Counted from the first letter of the stretch, positions 1-8,877 are shown. The stretch: 64,000 bases of DNA from Spirosoma oryzicola (GCF_021233055.1 NZ_CP089538.1:1993501-2057500); one strand, 5' to 3'. Made by a program: numbers and translations. Notes: generated from the letters alone by a model not told the origin.

Positions 1-270
1 AACGTGACAGGGTCGTAACCGAAGGGTGAGCGGTTTGAGCAGGGCCGATGACGTCTGATCGCTGATGGCTACCGCTGCGGCTAGGGTCAACACCATCCAG
101 AGGGCCTGTTTGCGATAACGAAATATGAGCCATCCGATAAGTAGCGCGTAGAACGGAAACCAGGTATTTCGCTCGGTAGCGAAAATCATGACCGGATCAA
201 GCCAGGATGCGTACAGGCTGTTGAGCCACAAAAAAAGTGCGGTATCTACTTGATTGATTGCGTCGCGCAA
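1..270 (-). CDS. PAP2-family phosphatase, N-terminal part (cut by window start)
   Basis: The minus strand reads open from about 270 to the window edge, giving about 90 residues of an N-terminus. It shows two hydrophobic stretches (one around LFLWLNSLYASWLD, one around FYALLIGWLIF) and then KPLTLRLRP, which fits the first conserved motif (K-x6-RP) of type 2 phosphatidic acid phosphatases. Family knowledge: these membrane enzymes remove phosphate from lipid phosphates such as undecaprenyl diphosphate or phosphatidate. The other two catalytic motifs lie outside the window. An in-frame TAA stands just upstream and no ATG follows before the conserved region, so a TTG at 270 is the most likely start. 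An upstream ATT or an internal ATG are weaker options. Confidence 0.72.
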   Translation of the reverse strand, partial: MRDAINQVDTALFLWLNSLYASWLDPVMIFATERNTWFPFYALLIGWLIFRYRKQALWMVLTLAAAVAISDQTSSALLKPLTLRLRPCHV

Positions 271-337
271 GGAACGAAAAATTTATAGCGTTCGGTTTAC
301 GGCTGACTTCAACAACCGTAAACCGTTACACTCGATC

Positions 338-1252
338 TTACAAAACCAAAAATTGACTCAGGTAATTGCGGGCCGTTAGAATAGCCGTGCGTACGTCTTC
401 GGCGCTACCTTCATACGCTTTGTCTTCAACCTCAATGCAAACCGGACCCCGGTAGCGTACATCAGTCAGCGCGGCAAAGAAGTTACGCCAGCGCACATCG
501 CCCAGACCCGGCAGCTTTGGTGAATGGTATTCCAGAGGGTTTGCCATAATACCCACCCGGTCTAATTTGTCGCGGTACAGCTTCACGTCTTTCAGGTGAA
601 TGTGATGCAGTCGGTCGCGGTAGTCGTAGATGGGTTTTACTTCGTCCATGATCTGCCAGATCAAGTGGCTCGGATCGTAGTTCAGTCCTAACGCGCGGGA
701 GGGAATGATGTCAAACAGCCGATCCCAGATAGCCGGAGTCGTTGCCAGGTTTTTACCGCCCGGCCATTCGTCATCCGTAAACCACATGGGACAGTTTTCA
801 ATACCGATTTTGACGTTGTTTTCTTCGGCCACCTTGACAATAGCGGGCCAGTGCTCAGCATACAGTTTCAGGTTGTCTGCTACGCTCAATAATGGGTTGC
901 GCCCAATAAACGTGTTGACAACGGGAATACCCAGCTTGGCGGCTGCCCGGATAATTTTCTTGATGTGTTCGCGGTAGAATTCAGCCTGCTCCGGATTCGG
1001 ATCAAGGGGGTTCGGATAATAACCCAGGCCAGAAATGGAAACGCCGTGCTGCTGCGTTAGGTGGTGAACCTGCTCGACGTTCAGATGATCTACGTCAATG
1101 TGGGTCACGCCCGCGTACCGACGTGCATCAGCGTTGCCGCTTGGCCAGCACATCACTTCGACGCATTTGAAATTGTGTTCAGCGGCAAATTTCAGGACAC
1201 TATTCAAATCATAATCGGCCAGAATCGCCGATACAAAACCAAGGTTGAGCAT
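338..1252 (-). CDS. Sugar phosphate isomerase/epimerase-like TIM-barrel protein
   Basis: This 304-residue protein fits the xylose-isomerase-like TIM-barrel family (AP endonuclease 2 fold), whose members isomerise or epimerise sugars with a divalent metal. Visible family features are the N-terminal LGFVSAILADYDL strand, VEVMCWP, the metal-site strand KIGIENCPM, LNYDPSHL, HHIHLKDV and a C-terminal VCIEVED. The Glu, Asp, His and Glu in these strands are the expected metal ligands. There is no signal peptide, so it is probably cytoplasmic. It stands alone, with a hairpin at 1288-1330 upstream and a divergently unrelated left neighbour. The substrate cannot be told from sequence; hydroxypyruvate isomerase-type or inositol catabolism-type activity are possible. 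Confidence 0.85.
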   Translation of the reverse strand: MLNLGFVSAILADYDLNSVLKFAAEHNFKCVEVMCWPSGNADARRYAGVTHIDVDHLNVEQVHHLTQQHGVSISGLGYYPNPLDPNPEQAEFYREHIKKIIRAAAKLGIPVVNTFIGRNPLLSVADNLKLYAEHWPAIVKVAEENNVKIGIENCPMWFTDDEWPGGKNLATTPAIWDRLFDIIPSRALGLNYDPSHLIWQIMDEVKPIYDYRDRLHHIHLKDVKLYRDKLDRVGIMANPLEYHSPKLPGLGDVRWRNFFAALTDVRYRGPVCIEVEDKAYEGSAEDVRTAILTARNYLSQFLVL

Positions 1253-1287
1253 GAGAAAAGATCGTAAGGAAACAGCCGCTAAGATAG

Positions 1288-1330
1288 GCGATTGTCGGGA
1301 TAGTAGCTGAACCTATCGTCCGACAATCGC
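1288..1330. terminator. Hairpin between LuxR-type gene and TIM-barrel gene
   Basis: GCGATTGTCGG (1288-1298) pairs perfectly with CCGACAATCGC (1320-1330), and the loop itself can pair again (GGATAG with CTATC). It lies just downstream of the LuxR-type gene, which reads leftward, so it may end that transcript. A T-run is lacking, so termination is inferred. Confidence 0.5.
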
Positions 1331-1373
1331 TTCCTGAACGGCTTCGTTGTTGCTCAACCCGCATGGCTAATTC

Positions 1374-1616
1374 CTACAATACGACCAGTCCGGCCTTTAC
1401 AGCCCACAGGGCCAGGCCAACCCGGCTTTTCACTTCCAAACGCTCGAAGAGAGCCTCCCGGTAACCGTCAACGGTGCGCGGGCTGACATGCATACGATCC
1501 GCAATCTGAACATAGGTCAACTCTGAACAGGCTAGCTGAAGAAAGTGCAGTTCACGATGGTTCATTTTAGGCAAACCGGGGTTCTTACCCGGAAAGGAAG
1601 ATTGAGAAGATGTCAT
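1374..1616 (-). CDS. Solo LuxR/NarL-type HTH DNA-binding protein
   Basis: The 80-residue product consists almost entirely of a LuxR C-terminal helix-turn-helix: LACSELTYVQIADRMHVS followed by PRTVDGYREALFERLEVKSR. This matches the recognition-helix pattern of NarL/FixJ response regulators. No receiver or ligand-binding domain precedes it, so this is a stand-alone DNA-binding module rather than a two-component regulator. About 20 polar residues come before the HTH and a short hydrophobic tail (ALWAVKAGLVVL) follows. The start ATG at 1616 gives a sensible length; no stop-interrupted receiver is seen upstream, so I do not think it is a truncated response regulator. Targets are unknown. Confidence 0.75.
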   Translation of the reverse strand: MTSSQSSFPGKNPGLPKMNHRELHFLQLACSELTYVQIADRMHVSPRTVDGYREALFERLEVKSRVGLALWAVKAGLVVL

Positions 1617-1879
1617 ACAAGGGTGTGATTTGGCTGCTACTTGTATCGATGGATAACTGACTGTAAGTTAGGGTATTCGATTGCTCAGCGCAATATGAAG
1701 TGAGTTAACGGTAGTATAGATTAAACGCAATAATGGTACTTTGTAGATATGTTGTAGGTTTATAAAAAAACCAGCAATAAGCGGTCCGTTCGTAACTACG
1801 AATAGCGTGCTGAAAGGACAAACTGGTTTAACCGGCGAACGGAATTATGAACGGCAAAAAGACAGATATACCAATAAAA
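1617..1879. other. Intergenic region upstream of the LuxR-type gene
   Basis: No gene is seen. Two nested inverted matches are present: AAACCAG (1768-1774) with CTGGTTT (1823-1829), and TCCGTTCG (1785-1792) with CGAACGGA (1836-1843). They could fold in a 5' leader of the leftward LuxR-type gene. No tRNA-like cloverleaf or convincing promoter is visible. Confidence 0.4.
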
Positions 1880-1907
1880 AAAAGACCCGCCTTGCAGCGG
1901 GTCTTTT
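1880..1907 (-). terminator. Rho-independent terminator of the small lipoprotein gene
   Basis: AAAAGACCCGC (1880-1890) pairs with GCGGGTCTTTT (1897-1907) around a six-base loop. On the minus strand the stem is followed by a T-run, and it lies 26 bases after the stop codon of the leftward lipoprotein gene. Confidence 0.88.
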
Positions 1908-1932
1908 CTCAGAAATTATAGACTGGATTCAA

Positions 1933-2154
1933 TTATTTGATTGAATCTCTTTTGGTCGTGTCAGTCGCCATCGTTGAATCACTTGACATAGTCGAAGTCG
2001 AATCCGAAGACATCGTAGACGTTGAATCCGTTACCGTTGCCGATGTAGAAGTCGTTTCGGTTTTGGTGCTCGAGCAAGCGGTAGCCAGCGTCATCAGCGA
2101 AAGCAGGAAAAATGCAGTTTTAGCCATGAGTATGATACGTTTAGACAAATTCAT
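1933..2154 (-). CDS. Small Ser/Thr-rich lipoprotein
   Basis: A 73-residue product with a hydrophobic leader ending in a lipobox (LATAC), so a lipid-anchored envelope protein is likely. The mature part is only about 45 residues, low in complexity and made of Ser, Thr, Asp and Met, including a repeated STMSSDS unit. No known domain is recognisable. A second in-frame ATG at 2127 would give a shorter and equally good lipoprotein signal, so the start is uncertain. The gene has its own terminator at 1880-1907 and stands alone. A role as a surface or periplasmic spacer peptide would be guesswork. Confidence 0.65.
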   Translation of the reverse strand: MNLSKRIILMAKTAFFLLSLMTLATACSSTKTETTSTSATVTDSTSTMSSDSTSTMSSDSTMATDTTKRDSIK

Positions 2155-2177
2155 TGTTTTCAGCCTATTAATCCGAT

Positions 2178-2207
2178 TGTAAAAGAAAAGTAACCCAATC
2201 TTTTACA
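2178..2207. other. Stem-loop between dienelactone hydrolase and lipoprotein genes
   Basis: TGTAAAAGA (2178-2186) pairs perfectly with TCTTTTACA (2199-2207). It sits between the stop of the upstream leftward gene (2267) and the lipoprotein start, so it may be a weak terminator or part of the lipoprotein leader. Confidence 0.35.
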
Positions 2208-2266
2208 GAATTTTTCGACTATCTGACGCAAGTAGCCGATACACGATCAAAGGATAAACTATTTGT

Positions 2267-3124
2267 CTACACTAATTTGTCTTTTAGGAACTTTATCGTT
2301 CGCCCCCAGGCCAATTTAGCGGCTGCTTCATTGTAGCGGGTAGGGGCGGTGTCATTGTTGAAAGCATGTTGAGCACCTTCGTACACGTACAACTCATACG
2401 GTACACGCGCTTTTTTTAAAGCTTCTTCGTATGCGGGTATTCCGGCATTGATGCGTTCGTCAAGACCGCCATAATGCAGTTGTACCGCTGCCTTGATCTT
2501 GGGAACGTCCGCTGCTTCGGGCTGACGACCGTAGAAGGGCACAGCCGCTTTCAGGTCCGGGTCGTGGACAGCCAGTTGATTCGCCATAGCGCCACCCCAG
2601 CAGAACCCGACTGCACCGAGTTTGCCCGTACTGTCTGGTCGGGATTTCAGGTAATCGAGGGCTTTGACAAAGTTTTCGCGCGTTTTCTGAGCGTCCAGTT
2701 TGCCAAATAACTCACGAACCTGTGCTTCATCGGTGGGCGTTCCTCCTGCGCCAGAAAGCGCATCGGGAGCCAGCGCGAGGAATCCGGCCAAAGCCATCCG
2801 ACGCGTGACATCTTCAATATGCGGATTTAACCCCCGGTTCTCGTGAATAACGACGACAGCCGGATACTTGCCTGCCGCAGCCGGTCGAGCCAGATACCCT
2901 TTCATGGTCGTATCGGAACCCGGAAACGTAACCGATTCTGCTTTGATGCGGTCATCCTGTCGGGTTATCGTTTCGGCATGGGCGTAGTTAATTTCCAATA
3001 GGGGTAAGGTCGCGAGAGCGGAGGCCATACTACCCGTCAGCTTGGCGAGTCGTTTGAGGAAGTCGTCACGTTTGAGAGGCTTGTGCGTGTATTCGTCGAA
3101 AAGATTGATAATCCGCTGATCCAT
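2267..3124 (-). CDS. Dienelactone hydrolase family protein
   Basis: The 285-residue protein is an alpha/beta hydrolase of the dienelactone hydrolase family. The catalytic triad is visible: nucleophile Cys in GFCWGG, Asp in GGLDERI, and His in GAQHAF. The family's helper Glu is in VIHENRG. An N-terminal segment of about 50 residues ends in a hydrophobic stretch and AHA, preceded by KRDDFLKRLAK. This looks like an export leader, possibly Tat-related, as in periplasmic YghX-type homologues. Family members hydrolyse cyclic or other esters; the true substrate is unknown. It is divergent from fumC with 281 bases between them. Confidence 0.87.
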   Translation of the reverse strand: MDQRIINLFDEYTHKPLKRDDFLKRLAKLTGSMASALATLPLLEINYAHAETITRQDDRIKAESVTFPGSDTTMKGYLARPAAAGKYPAVVVIHENRGLNPHIEDVTRRMALAGFLALAPDALSGAGGTPTDEAQVRELFGKLDAQKTRENFVKALDYLKSRPDSTGKLGAVGFCWGGAMANQLAVHDPDLKAAVPFYGRQPEAADVPKIKAAVQLHYGGLDERINAGIPAYEEALKKARVPYELYVYEGAQHAFNNDTAPTRYNEAAAKLAWGRTIKFLKDKLV

Positions 3125-3287
3125 GAGTAGTTAGTTTTGGGCTTGTTCCGTAAAGCTCACCAATGGCCCCGTAAAACACAAATTCCCGACGGTGGATAAT
3201 CCCGGTGATGAATGGGTGTACGATAAGGATCATACAGGATGGTTGCTGAAACCTGGCGAATGGCATGGTAAAACACCGGCCTCGTTC

Positions 3288-3295
3288 TACCTTTG
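3288..3295 (+). promoter_or_regulatory. Candidate -7 promoter box for fumC
   Basis: TACCTTTG matches the Bacteroidota -7 consensus TAnnTTTG exactly, about 110 bases before the fumC start. No TTG is seen at the proper -33 spacing, so this is half a promoter by sequence. Confidence 0.5.
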
Positions 3296-3405
3296 CGCCC
3301 GTATAGAACGAGTGAGCGAGTCGCAGCGTGCCGGACCGATTGAGCAGTTCCGACGCTCGAAGGCTCTTTCACTCGTTTGCCTTTTCACCCTTTCGTTTAT
3401 TAACA

Positions 3406-4806
3406 ATGGAATACCGCATCGAGAAAGACACGATGGGTCAGGTGCAAGTACCGGCCAATGTTTACTGGGGCGCGCAAACTCAGCGTTCCATCGAGAACTT
3501 CAAAATTGCCCAGGATATCAATAAAATGCCCCGCGAAATCATTCAGGCATTTGCGTATCTCAAAAAAGCAGCCGCACTGACGAATCTCGACGCGGGCGTT
3601 TTGCCGCAGGAAAAAAGCGATCTGATTGGTCAGGTGTGCGACGAAATTCTGGAAGGTAAACTGGATGATCAGTTTCCGCTGGTGGTGTGGCAAACGGGTT
3701 CGGGAACGCAGTCGAACATGAACGTCAACGAAGTGGTTGCGTACCGGGGACATGTGTTGCACGGTGGTCAGCTTACCGACGAGAAGAAATTTCTGCACCC
3801 TAACGACGATGTAAATAAGTCGCAGTCCTCGAACGACACGTTCCCGACGGCAATGCACATTGCCGCTTACAAAATCCTGCTCGATGTAACGATTCCGGGA
3901 ATTACGAAACTGCGTGATACGCTGGCGGCTAAATCGAAGCAGTTCATGAACGTCGTCAAGATCGGACGGACCCACTTTATGGACGCTACGCCGTTGACGG
4001 TTGGTCAGGAATTTTCGGGCTATGTGTCGCAGCTTGACCACGGTTTGCGGGCGATCAACAACTCACTGGCTCACCTGAGCGAACTGGCGCTGGGCGGTAC
4101 CGCCGTCGGTACGGGAATCAATACGCCCCCGAACTATTCGGAAAATGTGGCGAAGCACATTGCTAATGTAACCGGTCTGCCTTTCGTGACCGCCGAAAAC
4201 AAATTTGAAGCGTTGGCTGCTCACGACGCGATTGTCGAAGCGCACGGTGCGCTGAAAACCGTGGCGGCAAGTTTGATGAAAATCGGTAACGATATCCGCA
4301 TGCTGTCTTCGGGACCACGGGCGGGTATCGGCGAGTTGCACATTCCTGACAATGAACCCGGTTCATCGATCATGCCCGGTAAGGTGAATCCAACGCAGTG
4401 TGAGGCTATAACGATGGTAGCCGCGCAGGTGATGGGTAACGACGTGGCGATCAACTTTGGCGGTGCTCTGGGACATTTCGAACTGAACGTGTTCAAGCCC
4501 GTCATGATCTACAACTTCCTGCACTCGGCCCGGCTCATTGGCGATGCCTGCGTATCGTTCAACGACAAATGCGCCGAAGGTATCGAACCGATTGAAGCGA
4601 ACATCAAAAAACACGTTGATTCTTCGCTGATGCTGGTAACGGCGCTGAACACCAAGATCGGCTATTACAAAGCCGCCGAAATTGCGCAGACGGCTCACAA
4701 AAACGGTTCTACACTGAAAGAAACCGCGCTGCAACTCGGCTACCTGACCGAAGACGAGTTCAACGAGTGGGTAAAACCAGAAGACATGGTCGGCGAGATC
4801 AAGTAA
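3406..4806 (+). CDS. fumC: Fumarate hydratase class II
   Basis: This 466-residue enzyme interconverts fumarate and L-malate in the citric acid cycle. The family signature [11 protein letters not shown] is present. So are other hallmark stretches: [38 protein letters not shown] and the substrate-binding [10 protein letters not shown]. The length is standard for the iron-independent class. The frame extends upstream to 3328, but that extension has no family similarity; ATG 3406 begins with the canonical [11 protein letters not shown]. It has its own candidate promoter and ends at a very strong hairpin shared with the convergent glycosidase gene. Confidence 0.97.
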   Translation: MEYRIEKDTMGQVQVPANVYWGAQTQRSIENFKIAQDINKMPREIIQAFAYLKKAAALTNLDAGVLPQEKSDLIGQVCDEILEGKLDDQFPLVVWQTGSGTQSNMNVNEVVAYRGHVLHGGQLTDEKKFLHPNDDVNKSQSSNDTFPTAMHIAAYKILLDVTIPGITKLRDTLAAKSKQFMNVVKIGRTHFMDATPLTVGQEFSGYVSQLDHGLRAINNSLAHLSELALGGTAVGTGINTPPNYSENVAKHIANVTGLPFVTAENKFEALAAHDAIVEAHGALKTVAASLMKIGNDIRMLSSGPRAGIGELHIPDNEPGSSIMPGKVNPTQCEAITMVAAQVMGNDVAINFGGALGHFELNVFKPVMIYNFLHSARLIGDACVSFNDKCAEGIEPIEANIKKHVDSSLMLVTALNTKIGYYKAAEIAQTAHKNGSTLKETALQLGYLTEDEFNEWVKPEDMVGEIK

Positions 4807-4823
4807 ATAGAACAATCCAATAT

Positions 4824-4893
4824 AGTTCGGGCTGTTACTGGTTGTGGTGTCGGTTTCTCAAAACCGACACCACAACCAGTAACAGCCCGAACT
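4824..4893. terminator. 33-bp-arm perfect hairpin between convergent genes (mosaic palindrome copy)
   Basis: The left arm 4824-4856 and right arm 4861-4893 are perfect reverse complements over 33 bases around the loop CTCA. It lies between the ends of fumC and the GH3 gene, so it can serve both as a terminator. Its inner part (GTGTCGGTTT CTCA AAACCGACAC) is the core module of a repeat family found at several other gene ends here. Confidence 0.9.
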
Positions 4894-4913
4894 GCTTTTC
4901 GTAGAGTGAAGAA

Positions 4914-7253
4914 TTACTTCATGCTTAGGGCGGCTTTTTTGTACTTCGCCGTGCGGGCATCCTGAATGATCCCTTTCCAGTTCAGGCCAAAGCCGAAGTC
5001 ATACGCGTGGCCGTCGGCGTCAACGTACGGCTTCATATCGCGGGGTACGTCTTCCGCTTGCGCTTCTACCGTTTTCATATCAATGGGCATCTGCATAGGC
5101 AGTAAAGCCGATGGTTCGCTGGAACCCGTTAGAATATCCATCAGCGCCTGGTCCTGAACGCCAAAATGGGCCAGTATTGCATTGGTCTGCTTTTCAAATT
5201 CGCCAACAACGGTTGGGTTTGAGACAAGGAGCGAAACGATAACCGGTTTCCCGTTCATCTTTGCGTAGGTCTCCGTAACCATCCCTAAATCCGTGCCGTT
5301 GATGGTCTTGGCCGTTTTGCCGTTGTAGGATCGGTTTGTGAATTTCTCCAGCTGATCGCCACCGGCAATGCTTGGGTTGCGTGCTCCCTGGGCAGTGTAG
5401 TCACCGTATTGAAGACTCACCGGCACGTATCCGGTACCACCCGCTTTTGCATCAGCGCTGTTGTAGCCACCGCCCGAGTCGGGGCTCTGGATAAATACCA
5501 GCGCGTAATCGGCTTCGGCTGGATTGTCGGTCACGGTAAAGTATTTTTTCACAACAGTCAGATTGACCGGATATTCCAGCTTTTCGGGTATTTCCATGCC
5601 TAGGAAGTTGCGGCCTGCGGGGGTAAAGCGTTTAGGGATGTATACCGTTTTGCCCTTGGTTAGCGGTAAGGCCTTCGCTTTATTTTTCAGCATCACGACC
5701 GATTGCAGTTGGGCCTGATAACCATTCTGCATAAAATCGGCTTTGCCCACCACGTTGCGAGACGTTTGTGGTTCCAAATACGGATTTTCAAACAAACCGA
5801 CCTGAAAGATATTTTTCAGCAGCCGAACCGCCGATTGCTCGAACCGCGCCCGCATGGCGGCTTCGCCTTTTTCTTTAACGCCCATCTTGTAGGCTTCGAT
5901 AACCGGAGTCGCATCGTTATTGCCACCAAACTGATCGGCTCCTGCCATCAATATTTTATAATGACGCTCGGGAAGCGATAATTTGTCAACGCCCCACGAT
6001 TTTCCGGTCAGGAAAAGATCGACCGCCGTTTCATTAGCCGTGATGTTCCAGTCGGTGCAGACAACACCATCATATTTGTATTTGCCCCGCAGCAAGTCGC
6101 CGATGATGTATTTGTTGTAGCTGTTGCCGACGTTTTCACCGTTTTTCTTGTCCTGATTGTACGAGATGGTGTAATAAGGCATGACCGCAGCCGCCGAACC
6201 TGTTTTGCCGTTTAGCTTGAAGGCTCCCTGTGTGAAGGGCAGAAAGTGAGTTTCAAAGTTGTTGCCCGGATAAACGGCATATTTTCCGTACCCGTAGTGC
6301 GCATCGCGACCACCTTCTCCCGAGCCACCACCCGGCCAGTGCTTGACCATGGCGTTGACGCTGTTGTAGCCCCAGCCACCGGTTATTTCGGCGGCACCAG
6401 CCGACGTCTGAAAACCATCGATGTAAGCGCGGGCCATGTCGGTCGCGAGCTGCGGGTCTTCGCCGAAGGTGCCGCTCGCCCGGTTCCAGCGGGGGTCAGT
6501 GGCTAAGTCAACCTGTGGCGATAGGGCCGTAGCGATCCCCAGTGCCCGGTATTCGGTAGCCGCGATTTGCCCGAAGCGTTTGACCAGCTCCGGGTTGAAG
6601 GTAGCCGCTAAGCCTAACGAACTGGGCCACATCGAGATAGAGCCACCCGCGCCCGCGTTGAATTCGGCGTTGGCTCGCGTTCCGTGACGCGGGTCAGAAC
6701 TGCTGTTGATCGGAATGCCCAGGCCAAGTCCTTCTACCAGTGCCTGCGCGTTGTTGTTCCACTGCGCGGCTGCTTCCGGACTTTGTACGGAGGTGATAAG
6801 TACATGCCGTAGGTTGTCTTTGGTCAGGAATTCTCGTTGCTGATCAGACAGATCCGAGGCATTCGCACCGCTTTGGGCAAAGACTTTACCATTGTACGTA
6901 CCCGCAAAAGGGCCGCCTGCCCCCGCTGGAATAGGCTGGTGTTTGCTGTAAAGCATCAAGCCCGCTATCTGCTCAACAGATAGCTTCGAGGCCAGGTCTT
7001 TGGCGCGAGTAGCAACGGGTAAGCGCCAATCTTCGTAAGAATCAAGTTTGCCGTTTTTGTTTAAATCTTTAAACGCCAGCCCGTTGACGGTCAACAGTTT
7101 TACACCGGAATTTGGGGCATAACCCAGCGTTTGGCCGCCTTTGTTAGTCACCTTAGTCCAGGAGTCGACTTTGGTCTCCGTCCAGTTTTGCCCTATGGCA
7201 GCCGAGGCTGTCAGGAGCGTAAAAAGTCCTGCGCAAGTAATCCCATTCCTCAT
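4914..7253 (-). CDS. Secreted glycoside hydrolase family 3 (beta-glucosidase-like)
   Basis: A 779-residue GH3 enzyme with a cleavable signal peptide (leader ends near ASAAIGQ). Family marks include the barrel-domain KHWPGGG, the DPRHG region, FGEDPQLA and the nucleophile motif VVCTDW at about residues 397-402, where Asp is the expected nucleophile. The second alpha/beta sandwich domain follows (QLQSVVMLKNKAKALPL, YALVFIQSP, ALMDILTGSSEPSALLP). Family members release terminal beta-linked sugars, often glucose, from oligosaccharides. An acidic EF-hand-like loop (residues about 62-76) sits between the leader and the barrel. Closest usual role is periplasmic beta-glucosidase, but linkage and sugar cannot be fixed from sequence. 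Confidence 0.92.
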   Translation of the reverse strand: MRNGITCAGLFTLLTASAAIGQNWTETKVDSWTKVTNKGGQTLGYAPNSGVKLLTVNGLAFKDLNKNGKLDSYEDWRLPVATRAKDLASKLSVEQIAGLMLYSKHQPIPAGAGGPFAGTYNGKVFAQSGANASDLSDQQREFLTKDNLRHVLITSVQSPEAAAQWNNNAQALVEGLGLGIPINSSSDPRHGTRANAEFNAGAGGSISMWPSSLGLAATFNPELVKRFGQIAATEYRALGIATALSPQVDLATDPRWNRASGTFGEDPQLATDMARAYIDGFQTSAGAAEITGGWGYNSVNAMVKHWPGGGSGEGGRDAHYGYGKYAVYPGNNFETHFLPFTQGAFKLNGKTGSAAAVMPYYTISYNQDKKNGENVGNSYNKYIIGDLLRGKYKYDGVVCTDWNITANETAVDLFLTGKSWGVDKLSLPERHYKILMAGADQFGGNNDATPVIEAYKMGVKEKGEAAMRARFEQSAVRLLKNIFQVGLFENPYLEPQTSRNVVGKADFMQNGYQAQLQSVVMLKNKAKALPLTKGKTVYIPKRFTPAGRNFLGMEIPEKLEYPVNLTVVKKYFTVTDNPAEADYALVFIQSPDSGGGYNSADAKAGGTGYVPVSLQYGDYTAQGARNPSIAGGDQLEKFTNRSYNGKTAKTINGTDLGMVTETYAKMNGKPVIVSLLVSNPTVVGEFEKQTNAILAHFGVQDQALMDILTGSSEPSALLPMQMPIDMKTVEAQAEDVPRDMKPYVDADGHAYDFGFGLNWKGIIQDARTAKYKKAALSMK

Positions 7254-7469
7254 AGATCAGTAGGTTGTCAAATAAATGTTTAGGGTTGTCAATGCAGATG
7301 CGGTGGAAGAAAACCGTGTCCATGTCAAAATAATCGCTTTTCTTCGAGAAACAGTGCAACTAGGCAATAAATAGCTGCGCTATTTCTGGCTGTGCCGTCA
7401 GTTTTTAAGAAACCTACCGGGTTAGGCTTAAGAACTCGTATTGTTTGAAATCCCTAAAATGAGTATTTA
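7254..7469. other. Upstream region of the GH3 gene
   Basis: No gene or exact Bacteroidota -7 box is seen. It presumably holds the leader and promoter of the leftward GH3 gene. The palindromic mosaic at 7470-7560 follows. Confidence 0.3.
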
Positions 7470-7560
7470 TTGCTGACGCCAAAGGTCGGTTTTGTCTGTG
7501 GAGTCGGCTGAGCCGTGGTGTCGGTTTTGAGAACCGCGCGGGCGGCCCCGCCGACACTAC
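7470..7560. repeat. Mosaic palindromic element, copy 2
   Basis: Four modules lie in a row. TTGCTGACGCCAA (7470-7482) is the exact reverse complement of 32811-32823. CGGCTGAGCCG (7505-7515) is the reverse complement of 11850-11860. A 41-base block 7517-7557 matches 18151-18191 at 40 positions. Within this block, GTGGTGTCGG (7515-7524) pairs with CCGACACTAC (7551-7560) apart from one G-T pair, and two inner hairpins can form. It lies between divergent genes. Confidence 0.85.
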
Positions 7561-7709
7561 GATTCCATACACTTTGTTGGTTGAGCTTACGTAGTTAGTG
7601 TCGGATCAACAGTACATCGAACTAATATCGCATTTTAAATGTAGATACATATAATGTAGTCGTACGCTTATGGGTAGTCGTTGAATAAGCGTATTTGTTT
7701 TTCAGAACG

Positions 7710-8591
7710 ATGAAGCGAAACGAATTTTTAACCACCCTACTGGGTACAACCATGCTGACTAGTTTCAAACAGTTCACGAAAGACCTTACGGAACAAGGAT
7801 CAGAAATGCCCGTATTATTTGTCGGACATGGTTCGCCGATGAATGGGATTGAACATAATGAATTCAACCAGTACTGGAAGCAGCTAGCGCAGGAAATCCC
7901 GGTTCCGAAAGCGGTTCTGGTTGTTTCGGCGCACTGGTTGAGTCGAGGAACGCACATTACGGCAATGGATTTTCCGAGAACGATCCATGATTTTGGCGGA
8001 TTCCCTAAGGCGTTGTTCGATGTGCAGTACCCCGCACCCGGTAGCCCCGCACTCGCTAAAGAAACAGCGGGGTTGATCCATTCGACGGTTGTTGGGCTAA
8101 ACCACGACTGGGGGCTGGATCATGGGACCTGGAGCGTTGTGCGGCAGATGTACCCTGATGCTACAATTCCTGTTTTGCAGCTGAGTATCGACTACACGAA
8201 GGACGCGCAGTACCATTATAACTTGGCAAAAGAGTTAAGCGCCTTACGCCGAAAAGGCGTGTTGATTCTGGGCAGTGGCAACATGGTTCATAACCTGCGC
8301 ATGATCGCTTTGCCGCCATCCGGTGATTTCAACACGGCTTATGGCTACGACTGGGCCATCCAAATGAACGATACGTTTAAAGAACTGATCGCAACCGGAG
8401 ACCATGCGCCACTGATTCACTACGATCGGCTGGGGCCAGAAGCCCGTCTGGCTATTCCATCGCCTGATCATTACTTACCCTTGCTGTACACGCTGGGGCT
8501 TCAAGGCAAGCAAGATTCTGTTTCCTTCTTTAACGACAAAGCCGTTGCTGGCTCGCTGACAATGACGTCGGTTAAAATCAGTAGTAACTAG
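7710..8591 (+). CDS. YgiD-type extradiol dioxygenase family protein
   Basis: A 293-residue LigB-superfamily protein similar to E. coli YgiD (4,5-DOPA extradiol dioxygenase). Visible family motifs are VGHGSPMN, VSAHWLSRGTHI, LDHGTWSV, GSGNMVHNLR and the C-terminal SPDHYLPLLY; the His residues in these are the expected metal ligands. Such enzymes open catechol rings next to the hydroxyls. The frame opens with TTG at 7695, but ATG 7710 gives a normal N-terminus. About 30 extra residues precede the conserved PVLFVGHG strand and might be a leader. It is monocistronic, with a terminator at 8622-8653. The true substrate is not known. Confidence 0.9.
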   Translation: MKRNEFLTTLLGTTMLTSFKQFTKDLTEQGSEMPVLFVGHGSPMNGIEHNEFNQYWKQLAQEIPVPKAVLVVSAHWLSRGTHITAMDFPRTIHDFGGFPKALFDVQYPAPGSPALAKETAGLIHSTVVGLNHDWGLDHGTWSVVRQMYPDATIPVLQLSIDYTKDAQYHYNLAKELSALRRKGVLILGSGNMVHNLRMIALPPSGDFNTAYGYDWAIQMNDTFKELIATGDHAPLIHYDRLGPEARLAIPSPDHYLPLLYTLGLQGKQDSVSFFNDKAVAGSLTMTSVKISSN

Positions 8592-8621
8592 GCTCATCAC
8601 GAACGGTCTATTCACGATCTG

Positions 8622-8653
8622 TAAAGGCGCTGGTAACGTTACCGGCGCCTTTA
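8622..8653 (+). terminator. Terminator of the dioxygenase gene
   Basis: TAAAGGCGCTGGTAAC (8622-8637) pairs with GTTACCGGCGCCTTTA (8638-8653) with one G-T pair, 30 bases after the stop codon, and is followed by a TTTAT stretch. Confidence 0.75.
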
Positions 8654-8877
8654 TCATAATTGGACAATAATAAGATCGGTCATTGACCCATTTCCGATTA
8701 AAATAGTATTAAAAATAAGCACCTTACAGCGAATAGTTTAAATGAAAGTTTACTGAATTAATTGCATTTTATTAGATAATAATCTGATAATGAGTTATAA
8801 TTTGAGGTAAAATTAGTCACCCTTAGTAGACTTACTATTAGAAAAATTAAAATATGGATGCACGGCGGATTATGGTC

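Noticed and set aside
1617..1879. A possible small RNA gene from nested inverted repeats
   Set aside because: The stems are short and there is no promoter and terminator pair of its own; left as leader structure only.
3328..3405. N-terminal extension of fumC
   Set aside because: Not similar to class II fumarases and lies in the promoter-leader region.
3400..4041. A 213-codon frame opposite fumC
   Set aside because: Shadow of a certain gene, with composition typical of antisense frames.
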